Shown here one piece after another: positions 57,260-64,000 of a stretch of 64,000 nucleotides of DNA. The stretch comes from Pseudomonas sp. G34 (lineage in GTDB: Bacteria > Pseudomonadota > Gammaproteobacteria > Pseudomonadales > Pseudomonadaceae). The notes beneath the pieces are model-generated. The model saw nothing but the letters and a program-made list of their open reading frames with translations. It was not told the DNA's origin and ran no database searches. The stretch's first letter is position 1; every line of letters begins with the position of its first letter. The position numbers and the translations under genes are program-made. The DNA lies in NCBI RefSeq assembly GCF_031119625.1, contig NZ_JAVHZV010000009.1:310001-374000 (forward strand). Direction: 5' to 3'.

Positions 57260-57714
57260 TGCGCCATCTGAGTCTGGAACATAGTTTTGTGCGAAACGTT
57301 CCACGCGAGTTGGAGCCTGGCATCTTGTACATCTCGATGGACTACGCAACCGCAGTGCACTCGTGCTGCTGCGGTTGCGGGGACCGCGTGGTGACCCCAT
57401 TCACGCCGACCGACTGGCGGATGACGTTCGATGGTGAGTCCATCTCGCTTCATCCCTCCGTAGGCAACTGGAATCAGAAGTGCCGGTCGCACTACGTGAT
57501 CCAGCGGAGTCGAGTTTTGGAGGCGGGGCCATGGTCGCAAGGCCAGATAGAGGCGGAGCGTCTACGCGATAAGAAGGCCAAAGCTGCGCATTATGGCTCG
57601 CTGCATGAAGCGCGTCGTGAGCTCCCCGGATCCGCTACTGGTGGCCAGAGTGCGACTGCGCATTCCCGTAGCATCTGGACTCGGCTTAAGGCCTGGCTCA
57701 ACCGCCGACCATGA
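57256..57714 (+). CDS. DUF6527-type Cys-rich protein
   Basis: 152 aa; its ATG overlaps the E1 stop (ATGA). It has the family pattern ILYISMDYATAVHSCCCGCG (residues 23-42), TPTDWRMTFDGESISLHPSVG (50-70, partly) and KCRSHYVI (75-82). His35, the Cys at 37, 38, 39 and 41, Cys76 and His79 could bind a metal. Family members follow E1-like genes in multiubiquitin operons, suggesting a transfer, ligase-like or structural role; none is established. Last gene of the coupled set. Confidence 0.8.
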   Translation: MMRHLSLEHSFVRNVPRELEPGILYISMDYATAVHSCCCGCGDRVVTPFTPTDWRMTFDGESISLHPSVGNWNQKCRSHYVIQRSRVLEAGPWSQGQIEAERLRDKKAKAAHYGSLHEARRELPGSATGGQSATAHSRSIWTRLKAWLNRRP

Positions 57715-57932
57715 CTGCTGAAGCTCCTCCGCAACCAACGGGACAATAAGCAGTTTGAACAGTGTCCCGTCTCTGGTTCTGGCTTCGCTCTGGAGCAACT
57801 AAGATTTTTAGATTCTAGAGTTGGTGAGGGAGTGTGTGGCTGGTGTCGGAGGGATTAGCTTGCGATTTAAAGGCTAAGTGTATTTAGTTTTACTTATGAC
57901 TGGAATGTCGGTTTTTAAAAGTGGGAGGGGCG

Positions 57933-58748
57933 ATGAGCGAGTCAAATCAATATAGTCGTAAGCCGGACTTTGAGGTTTTGCAGAAAAAAAGAGAGTTAAG
58001 TAATAGGTTGTCGGCTTTGTTTCATGTGTCGCTCATTGCGGTGCTGATCCTGTTGGCGTCATTCTGGAAAGCAGAGGATAGTCCCGACGCAGCTTTGTTT
58101 CTAATGGTTGCTTTCGTTTTTTTAGGATTATATATTTTTGTTGGTGTGATGGAGGTTACATTGCTGCGTGATCTAATGGGGTTGCGAGCATCATTGACTG
58201 CCTGGGTTGTTTTGTTTGCATATTTTACATATGTCGCCAAGGCAAAGGCTATGAGTGATATTAACTCCATCTTTCATATGGATGCGACATTGCTGCCCAT
58301 GACGCTTGTCGCGGCCACCGCTTTGCAAGTATTGAGTATGTTGTTTTGGCCTGTGCTTGTGATTTCTGTTTTAATTTTGATCGTGTCCTATTTCTGGCGT
58401 GACGAATTCGTAGGTGGGCATGAGGGACTTACCATTTTGGTCTCGCTTTTTGTAAGTGCAATTGCTCAGCTTTTTTTAGTGGGGCTTATTTGGGGGTGGG
58501 TGGATTCAAGTGATCAGCGCAAGTCGACTATATATCGCCTTGCGCATTTTGCGGACTTTAATTCTTCGTTTCGGTGTAAGGGCATAGATGAGCATGAATT
58601 TAGTGTTCTGTTTATTGATCCTGCCAGAACTCAAGTGGTTGTTGTGCCAAAAATTCCTGAGCTGATATTGGGCTTTAGCTCCAAGGCGACATGGTTGCAG
58701 CCAGTAACCATCCCGACAGAGTATCCGCATAGACCATGCTTGCCTTAA
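57933..58748 (+). CDS. AT-rich polytopic membrane protein
   Basis: 271 aa from the ATG at 57933 after GGGAGGGG. Four to five hydrophobic helices (roughly residues 27-46, 56-80, 91-112, 130-160, 170-195) and a soluble C-terminal ~70 residues. Family not recognised. GC content is clearly lower than every neighbour, as is codon usage, so it was acquired separately. It lies 218 bases past the ubiquitin-like operon on the same strand; being the effector or an unrelated cargo are both possible. Confidence 0.7.
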   Translation: MSESNQYSRKPDFEVLQKKRELSNRLSALFHVSLIAVLILLASFWKAEDSPDAALFLMVAFVFLGLYIFVGVMEVTLLRDLMGLRASLTAWVVLFAYFTYVAKAKAMSDINSIFHMDATLLPMTLVAATALQVLSMLFWPVLVISVLILIVSYFWRDEFVGGHEGLTILVSLFVSAIAQLFLVGLIWGWVDSSDQRKSTIYRLAHFADFNSSFRCKGIDEHEFSVLFIDPARTQVVVVPKIPELILGFSSKATWLQPVTIPTEYPHRPCLP

Positions 58749-58932
58749 TAGGCAGGAATTTGATGAGTGGTTGAGTTGTTGTTGGCCGCGCCGCTACCTA
58801 GCACCATGGTAAGTTAGTCTCGGAAGTGATGCTGTTTTGATTTGGCCATTATCAGTTCATTGAATGCCTGCTGGGTTTAGGCTGGCTTAAGTTTCAGCTT
58901 TGACTTCATCTCAGAAGGCTTCTGCTAGGTGG

Positions 58933-59345
58933 CTAGTCGGATTGTTCAGTTGATAAGAGCTTTTCTAACTTGCTCCCAAGAAGACGCCAAGCCTCGGTTT
59001 TCTCCTTGGCATAGTCGTGATGCAGATAGTGTCGGCGTACCTTGGATCCTCCCAGTAAGTGGTTCTGGCAGCGATCAATGATCTCCAGTGTTACCCCCAG
59101 CTCTTGCATCATGGTCGCGCCAGTCCGGCGTAAGTCATGTGGTGTCCATTCACCTTGACACCATTGCTCAGTACTAACGAGTCGTCATGATGGCGGCCGG
59201 CCAGAGGCTTGCGGCGGTTCTTGAAGCGACACTGTCGGTCTCCGACGAGCTGGCTGACCGTCTTGGTGTCGACGCGGGTTTTGCCATCCTTGCTGGGGAA
59301 GCAGAACGGCGTATTGCTGGTTTCTTTGTGTAGCCGGATACCCTC
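58933..59345 (-). pseudogene. C-terminal remnant of a tyrosine-recombinase integrase
   Basis: Leftward, 59345-59155 reads LHKETSNTPFCFPSKDGKTR... and NGVKVNG. After a one-base frameshift near 59152 it continues as WTPHDLRRTGATMMQELGVT, QNHLLGGSKVRRHYLHHDY and ends with TAG at 58935. The His-x-x-Arg box, the later His and the catalytic Tyr are therefore visible, but the N-terminal half and the first Arg are missing. It is the inactivated integrase of this island or of an earlier one. Confidence 0.8.
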
Positions 59346-59385
59346 ATGGAAACGGACGGCAGTCCTTTGATTAGGCGATTGCTAG
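59337..59385 (-). pseudogene. Short duplicate fragment of the 85-aa gene at 59558
   Basis: The leftward sequence encodes KDCRP.FHEGIR with a small frame slip, matching AKDCRPAFHEGIRAAERW of the intact gene at 59558-59815 at both DNA and protein level. It fuses directly to the integrase remnant, marking a deletion or recombination joint. Confidence 0.6.
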
Positions 59386-59420
59386 GTTCGGTAACCTTGC
59401 TTTGCCGTGAAGAAGCTGCA

Positions 59421-59461
59421 CTCGTAGAAACGGAACAGATTTTCTGTTCCGTTTCTACGAG
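59421..59461. repeat. Perfect 19-bp inverted repeat with a 3-base loop
   Basis: CTCGTAGAAACGGAACAGA-TTT-TCTGTTCCGTTTCTACGAG. Such a long perfect hairpin outside a terminator context is unusual; it has no T tract on either side. It lies between the integrase remnant and the small gene pair. Confidence 0.85.
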
Positions 59462-59557
59462 CTTCTCACTGCTCAGCGGTTCTAATTTCAGATGCGGTTG
59501 TTGATGGCAACCGTTGATCTTGCCCAATGCCCGTGGGCACAGCGTTAAGTTACTCGG

Positions 59558-59815
59558 CTAGACGCTTCCCTCCAGCTTCTGCTGAATCCGACTGATAAAC
59601 GCTACCTCAAACGCTTTCCGGTCCGTCTCTTCCAGTAGTGCATCCCGCTCGAAAATCAGTGCAGCCCATAACCAACGGCTGCGCTTGCCGTTGAGCCAGC
59701 GTTCTGCAGCGCGAATGCCTTCATGAAAAGCCGGGCGGCAATCCTTTGCCCAGGCGATCTGCAGGCCTGGGTAGCCGTCGTTGGCGGGCAGGGTGGTGGT
59801 CACGCCTTTAGTCAT
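59558..59815 (-). CDS. Small protein, possibly QslA-like
   Basis: 85 aa. GYPGLQIAWAKDCRPAFHEG and ERWLNGKRSRWLWAALIFER resemble the small QslA-type (LasR antiactivator) proteins that are common in Pseudomonas islands and prophage remnants. That assignment is from memory and moderate; no quorum-sensing role is implied. It overlaps the upstream 91-aa gene by 8 bases. Confidence 0.6.
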   Translation of the reverse strand: MTKGVTTTLPANDGYPGLQIAWAKDCRPAFHEGIRAAERWLNGKRSRWLWAALIFERDALLEETDRKAFEVAFISRIQQKLEGSV

Positions 59816-60083
59816 GGTGATTGCCTTCCCGGTTTTCGCAGCATGCTCGGCGGTAAAGCACCGTCAATTCGTTGAGCAGTTCCTGGGCGGCGAAGCAGGC
59901 CATTCGCACCCGTAGCGAGTCAGGCCGGTTCCGTTCCTTGCGCAGAAGGTCTTCGAACAACTCGTTCAACAGTGCGGCGCGCAGGTCGGCATCGGCCAGT
60001 GCGCTTCGGGTCTGGAAGTTGGCGCCCGTAATCGGGCTTGGGCGTCTGGGGAAGTTGAGTACACGGCCGAGTGGGTTAGCCAT
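59808..60083 (-). CDS. Hypothetical protein paired with the QslA-like gene
   Basis: 91 aa. Helical, with LRAALLNELFEDLLRKERNR and ACFAAQELLNELTVLYRRAC; no known domain recognised. ATG after CGGAGGTG, directly downstream of the probable C4 RNA, so it may be its translational target. It overlaps the 85-aa gene by 8 bases and forms one transcription unit with it. Confidence 0.65.
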   Translation of the reverse strand: MANPLGRVLNFPRRPSPITGANFQTRSALADADLRAALLNELFEDLLRKERNRPDSLRVRMACFAAQELLNELTVLYRRACCENREGNHHD

Positions 60084-60220
60084 GGGGCACCTCCGGGGTG
60101 GAGGTCTGTGGGCCGTTGGGGCGAGCAGGGTGGTGCCCTGGCGTAAAAGCTGGATAGCGCATTTTCCTTATGCTCCTCGGACAGCTGAAGAGCCACCAAT
60201 GCCGTTTCGACTCGGTTATT

Positions 60221-60299
60221 GGTGGCGAACCGTACGGGGGTCGAAATACCGGCGTCCGAGGGAACCGGCCAGGCGTGAGCCTGCCCCGCACGGCCCGCC
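60221..60299 (-). ncRNA. Probable C4 antisense RNA
   Basis: The leftward sequence contains GGCGGGCCGTGCGGGG, then a small hairpin (CAGGCTCACGCCTG), GACGCCGGTATTTCGACCCC and CGTACGGTTCGCCACC. This order (GGCGGnCCGUGCGGGG stem, GCCGGUAUUUCnACCCCCGUACGG, closing GCCACC) is what I know as the phage P1/P7-type C4 RNA (Rfam RF01695), which represses an antirepressor message by base pairing. It lies upstream of two small leftward genes, with the repeated element CCACCAATnCCG between them. Ends are approximate. Confidence 0.65.
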
Positions 60300-60577
60300 A
60301 TAGAAATGCAGTAGCCCGGTGGCGAACCACCAGCTATTGGCTATGACGTTGCTGCGTCCTCAGACAAAACGGGTTTCGACTCCCGGTCGCGGGATTGACC
60401 ACGACCCGCGCACTCTAGCCCGCAGGTTTGCAGATGGCAACCCGGCTGGTTGTACTAGGTATTACCGCTACCAGCATGCCTGTGGTAATGGCAAAATGAT
60501 CCCTCTTAAAGGATGTTACGGCATTCATCCGCCTTGGGGGCGTAGATGGATGCGGTACGAGCATATGCAAGGAATGT
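60300..60577. other. Gap upstream of the SF1 helicase gene
   Basis: No gene seen. 60319-60329 (GGTGGCGAACC) repeats the start of the C4-like segment at 60221, so part of the region belongs to the C4 transcript leader. The rest should contain the helicase promoter. Confidence 0.4.
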
Positions 60578-63295
60578 ATGATTTCGATCCAAGTAGATGG
60601 TCAGGACAAAAGCGCAGAAATTGCCAAGTGGTGGCTCTGTAAAGACAAACAAAAGAGGCTTCAACTCTGTTGCTCTTACGCAGATAAAAGCAGAGACGAA
60701 TTTCTGCTAAGCGACTGCAATATCGCTCCCATTCGTGAATTGGGCGAGATGTTATTGACCAAGCCCGGTAGTTCGATCATCACGCCCATTTCCAGGGCCA
60801 CGATCTACGGTGAGCGATATGCCGTCGTGCGTTACGCGGGGTCTGACGAGCCCTATATCTATAAGGTCGAAGATATCGGTTTCACCGAACCTGCAGCGAT
60901 GAAGGACACCCCGGTTTTCAATTACCTCATCGCGGTGGCGAAGGCTCGGCAAAGCCTCGCGAAATCGAAGGCGGATCTTGAAATCGCCGCCAACGTGGTG
61001 CGTCAGCTAGAACGCCTACCTGCTAGTGCCGATACCGCTTTGCATGCCTACTGCACGGCCCAAAATGGGATGCTTGCTGCGGGTGAAGGTCTGATCTTTC
61101 CATTCGGCTTGAACGAGAGCCAGCTTGCCGCTGTGGAGCGAGCCTTCAGTGCGCAGGTCAGTGTGATCGAAGGTCCGCCAGGAACCGGCAAAACCCAGAC
61201 AATCCTCAACATAATTGCCAATATACTTTTACGTGGGCAAACGGTTGCAGTGCTTTCCAACAACAATGCAGCTGTCGAGAACGTCTACGAAAAATTGGAG
61301 AAATGCGGCCTCGGTCATTTAGTTGCCAAGCTTGGCAACGGGGATAATCGCAAGGACTTCTTCGCTGATTTGCCAGCATGGCCATCGACTGAATCTGAGC
61401 CTGCTCCGACTCTTGAAGAAGTTCAGGCTCAGCTGGCGCACTTGAAGCAGTACTTGCAGGATCACAATCGAGCTGCGCAGTTGGAGATGGAGCTTGATGA
61501 GCTGGCCGTTGAGCAGCGCTACTTGCAGCAGTGGCAGGAAGACAGCGGGTTGCAGGCCACTGCTTCGCTGGAAAAGTACGGGCTGACGCCCCGCAAGACG
61601 GCAGACCTGATGGCTTATCTTGCCTACCTAGGTGAGGGGCGTATCCGGCTCAAGGATCGCATCGAGCTACTGCTCAATTTCAAGATCCTCCGGGCTAAGC
61701 CATTCGCCCAGGGTGATGCGCGCTTGTCCGTCTTCCATGCATTACAGATGCACTATTACGACAAAACGCTGATGGAGAAGCAGGCGGAGCTTCAAAAATG
61801 TCGTGACTCGCTTGCCCGTGGCAACTTCGAGGCCTTGCTGGATAAATTGAAAGCGGGCTCGATGAAGCATTTGAAACAGCACTTGCACAATAAGGCGCGC
61901 CCCTCAGACAGCTTTGATGCCAAGACGTATCAGCAACAGTTCGACGCCTTTGTGCAGCGTTTTCCAATTGTGGGCAGCGGCACGCATTCCATCGTCAATT
62001 CACTTGCTCGGGGAGCCATCCTCGATTATGTGATCGTTGATGAGGCTTCGCTGCAGGATATCGTGCCGGGCATCCTGCCGATGGGCTGTGCGAAGAACCT
62101 GATCGTTGTTGGTGACAACCGTCAGCTGGCGCATATTCCCAAGGTGCTTGGCCTCCCGGCCCCTGCCGAAGCGTACGATTGTGAACGCTATAGCCTGCTT
62201 GATTCATGCATCGCGGTATTCCAAGACGCGCTGCCTAGAACGCTTTTGAAAGAGCATTACCGCTGCCATCCCAGGATCATCCAGTTCTGCAACCAGCAGT
62301 TCTACGACAACGCATTGGTGCCAATGACCAAAGACAACGGCGAGGAGCCGTTGCGTTTGGTCATTACGGGCAAGGGAAACCACGCGCGTAAGAACACCAA
62401 CCTCCGTGAGTTGGACTCTTTACTCAAGGTGCTCGATGACGAAGGCGAACCCTTTGGCATCGATGAAGACGGACGCGGTTTTATCGCGCCGTTCCGCGCA
62501 CAGGTCACCCTCTCCGGTGCACATTTGCCGGAAGATTTCATCAAGGACACCGTGCACAAGTTTCAGGGGCGCGAGTGCGACGAGATCGTCTTTTCTACCG
62601 TGCTCGACAAGAAGCAGTACAACCAGACGCGTAACCGTTTGGACTTCGTTGATGACCCTCGGATGATCAACGTAGCGGTCTCACGCGCCAAGCATCGTTT
62701 TACGTTGGTAACCGGTGACGAGGTATTCGCTAGCAACAACAGCCATGTCGCGGCCTTGATGCGGTACATCGCTTATTACGCTCAGGACGAGCAGATCGTG
62801 CGTGCCCCTGTGGTGTCTGCCTTTGATCTGTTGTACCGCGAGTACGATCAGTCGCTGGCGCAGTTGGAAGGGCGTTTGCGTAAGGAGGATTCGCGTTACA
62901 AGTCTGAACAGATTGGTGAGCAGCTATTGCGTGAGGCACTTGCTGTTCCAGCGTGCCAAGCACTGAGTTATCACAAGCAGGTCAAGTTAAACCAGGTCGC
63001 TTCGCCGACCAATCCAGATTTGACGGAGCTTGAGCTGGCGTTCATGACGAGAGCTAGTTGCGATTTCGTTGTTTATTTCAAGGTGGGTAAAACCCCCTTG
63101 GGGGTGATCGAGGTGGATGGTGGTTTTCACGACCGCCCCGATCAGGCTGCGCGGGATGCGCGGAAAAACAGCATCCTTGAGAAAAGCGGTATTCCTATCC
63201 TGCGTTTACGTACGGTTGAAAGTCGCATTGAGGAGAGGATTGCCGAGTTCGTTGCGCAATGGGCAAGCCCGGCAACCGAAGCTCAACCTGGATAA
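60578..63295 (+). CDS. SF1 (UPF1/DNA2-like) helicase with C-terminal DUF2726-like nuclease domain
   Basis: 905 aa. After a ~150-residue N-terminal domain the AAA_11-type core has Walker A EGPPGTGKTQT (~193-203), then a helical insert (~275-430). Walker B is VIVDEASL (~484), motif III VVGDNRQLAHIPK, and motifs V/VI are HKFQGRECDEIVFS and INVAVSRAKHRFTL. The C-terminal ~130 residues (ELELAFMTRASCDFVVYFK, GVIEVDGGFHD, RDARKNSILEKSGIPILRLR) fit a DUF2726 or very-short-patch-like PD-(D/E)XK nuclease. Probably acts on foreign nucleic acid; no system name can be given. Stands alone apart from a small downstream membrane protein. Confidence 0.85.
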   Translation: MISIQVDGQDKSAEIAKWWLCKDKQKRLQLCCSYADKSRDEFLLSDCNIAPIRELGEMLLTKPGSSIITPISRATIYGERYAVVRYAGSDEPYIYKVEDIGFTEPAAMKDTPVFNYLIAVAKARQSLAKSKADLEIAANVVRQLERLPASADTALHAYCTAQNGMLAAGEGLIFPFGLNESQLAAVERAFSAQVSVIEGPPGTGKTQTILNIIANILLRGQTVAVLSNNNAAVENVYEKLEKCGLGHLVAKLGNGDNRKDFFADLPAWPSTESEPAPTLEEVQAQLAHLKQYLQDHNRAAQLEMELDELAVEQRYLQQWQEDSGLQATASLEKYGLTPRKTADLMAYLAYLGEGRIRLKDRIELLLNFKILRAKPFAQGDARLSVFHALQMHYYDKTLMEKQAELQKCRDSLARGNFEALLDKLKAGSMKHLKQHLHNKARPSDSFDAKTYQQQFDAFVQRFPIVGSGTHSIVNSLARGAILDYVIVDEASLQDIVPGILPMGCAKNLIVVGDNRQLAHIPKVLGLPAPAEAYDCERYSLLDSCIAVFQDALPRTLLKEHYRCHPRIIQFCNQQFYDNALVPMTKDNGEEPLRLVITGKGNHARKNTNLRELDSLLKVLDDEGEPFGIDEDGRGFIAPFRAQVTLSGAHLPEDFIKDTVHKFQGRECDEIVFSTVLDKKQYNQTRNRLDFVDDPRMINVAVSRAKHRFTLVTGDEVFASNNSHVAALMRYIAYYAQDEQIVRAPVVSAFDLLYREYDQSLAQLEGRLRKEDSRYKSEQIGEQLLREALAVPACQALSYHKQVKLNQVASPTNPDLTELELAFMTRASCDFVVYFKVGKTPLGVIEVDGGFHDRPDQAARDARKNSILEKSGIPILRLRTVESRIEERIAEFVAQWASPATEAQPG

Positions 63296-63445
63296 GACCG
63301 AGCTTCGGTATAGCCCGCGATGTCGGCGCCTCCATGATTTTCAAAGGTTGACCGTCGATAGAGCTACATCGTTTGCTAGGCAAGTCATTGGTTACTACGT
63401 GTGGCATTCGCGTGCTTTGGAACAATTGTAAAGAGGAGGGGAGGC

Positions 63446-63706
63446 GTGAGGCGGATACTATTCGTAATCGGCGGTTTCTTCGTCGCTTTAGCTGCAGCGG
63501 TTGGCCTGTATTTCACATTCGGGCTCCGCGCCATCAGCTTGGGCTGCCGCGGCTTTGGTGCAGACTGTTACATTCCGGCAGCTCAGTTTTCGAAAGATAT
63601 GCAGGCGCTCGCAGTGATGATGTTTCTGGGCACTGCAATGCTTCTGTTCGGCTACGTAACTTTTTGCCTGTGCTCTCGTGCTTGGAGTTGGGCCTTCAAG
63701 AAATAA
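63446..63706 (+). CDS. Small two-helix membrane protein
   Basis: 86 aa from a GTG at 63446 after GAGGAGGGGAGG. Hydrophobic helices at ~4-24 (LFVIGGFFVALAAAVGLYF) and ~53-75. Two Cys (GCRGFGADC) between them. No family recognised. It lies 150 bases after the helicase stop, in the same direction. Confidence 0.55.
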   Translation: MRRILFVIGGFFVALAAAVGLYFTFGLRAISLGCRGFGADCYIPAAQFSKDMQALAVMMFLGTAMLLFGYVTFCLCSRAWSWAFKK

Positions 63707-63808
63707 CCTTGCTGACCTTAACCCCACCTTCGCTGGCGAATACGGACATCTATGTGGTGATTGTCTTCGCCGAGAAGGCATCTGGGGTTGTCAGCGCCTA
63801 GCACGCCC

Positions 63809-64000
63809 CTACCTCCGCGCCACATCCGAAAAGTAAAACTTGTCGAGCGTATGCCGGGACTGGGTGTACTCGAACTGTCGGCCATCCTGCAGAAAGGTCT
63901 GGTTGCTGACGACGATCACGTGGCTCTGGTCGTCCAGGTCGAGGTGCTTGAGGTCGTCCGCGCCGCGGGGCACGGCCTCGATGGTGCGTTGCGAGTAGCT
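63809..64000 (-). CDS. GntR-family regulator, UTRA domain, TreR-like, 5' part outside window
   Basis: The 63 visible C-terminal residues read DLDDQSHVIVVSNQTFLQDG and YTQSRHTLDKFYFSDVARR, the end of a UTRA effector domain. The sequence is close to trehalose operon repressors (TreR) of pseudomonads, which sense trehalose-6-phosphate. The HTH is outside the window. Marks the return to core genome. Confidence 0.8.
   Translation of the reverse strand, partial: SYSQRTIEAVPRGADDLKHLDLDDQSHVIVVSNQTFLQDGRQFEYTQSRHTLDKFYFSDVARR

Noticed and set aside
59174..59527. Leftward 117-codon frame
   Set aside because: It runs out of frame through the integrase remnant; the conserved integrase residues are in another frame.
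49766..64000. Search for an attR copy of the tRNA-Pro 3' end
   Set aside because: No second occurrence of the CTCCGTCCCGACCA segment was found by eye.

Overview
The window is chromosomal DNA of a high-GC gammaproteobacterium, almost certainly a Pseudomonas. Support for this comes from the conserved thrS-infC-rpmI-rplT-pheS-pheT-ihfA-MerR-tRNA-Pro block, the glgA-treZ-malQ-treY trehalose/glycogen operon, the PA2779/PA2778-type gene pair and Pseudomonas-style REP elements. About 49 kb reads as core genome. Roughly 49.8-63.8 kb is accessory DNA.

Core layout. 1-7.6 kb: leftward glycogen/trehalose operon (glgA, treZ, malQ, treY cut by the window edge). 8.3-17.4 kb: a protocatechuate region with the LysR regulator pcaQ, two oxidoreductase genes, a hydrolase, an outer-membrane porin divergent from pcaHG with a PcaQ-type palindrome between them, a ZapE-like ATPase and an AEC permease. 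17.4-18.1 kb: repeat cluster. 18.1-27.8 kb: flavodoxin-fold oxidoreductase, fumC, DUF2804 protein, DUF2059 protein, BolA-like protein, a frameshifted alcohol dehydrogenase, trhO, a DsbA-like protein and an ABC exporter. 28.0-33.5 kb: compact tyrosine/homogentisate operon (hpd, homogentisate dioxygenase-like, fumarylacetoacetase, maiA, aromatic amino acid permease). 33.7-41.2 kb: chemoreceptor, YdjM-like membrane protein, arfB, divergent dkgB/LysR pair, and the PA2779/PA2778 pair. 41.2-49.8 kb: REP repeats, tRNA-Val(GAC), the translation-factor cluster with an ATT-initiated infC, and tRNA-Pro(GGG).

Accessory region. DNA downstream of tRNA-Pro carries a MITE-like element abutting an IS3 transposase remnant. 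It is followed by a tightly packed six-gene operon (50.5-57.7 kb): a sigma-70-region-4-like protein; a small regulator-like protein; an 1127-aa fusion of an ImmA/IrrE metallopeptidase, a UvrD-type helicase and a Cys-bearing PD-(D/E)XK-type domain; a multi-ubiquitin-like protein; a ThiF/E1-like enzyme with an N-terminal DUF6791-type domain; and a Cys-rich DUF6527-type protein. This is the most exciting content: a bacterial ubiquitin-like conjugation module physically coupled to a protease-helicase(-nuclease), plausibly an anti-phage or DNA-damage-responsive system. It is followed by an AT-rich membrane protein, a decayed tyrosine integrase, a QslA-like small gene pair preceded by a probable C4 antisense RNA, a 905-aa SF1 helicase with a C-terminal DUF2726-like nuclease domain, and a small membrane protein. 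The window ends in the 3' part of a TreR-like GntR regulator.

No CRISPR array, rRNA or intact transposase was seen. Function assignments rest on sequence recognition only; no database search was run.
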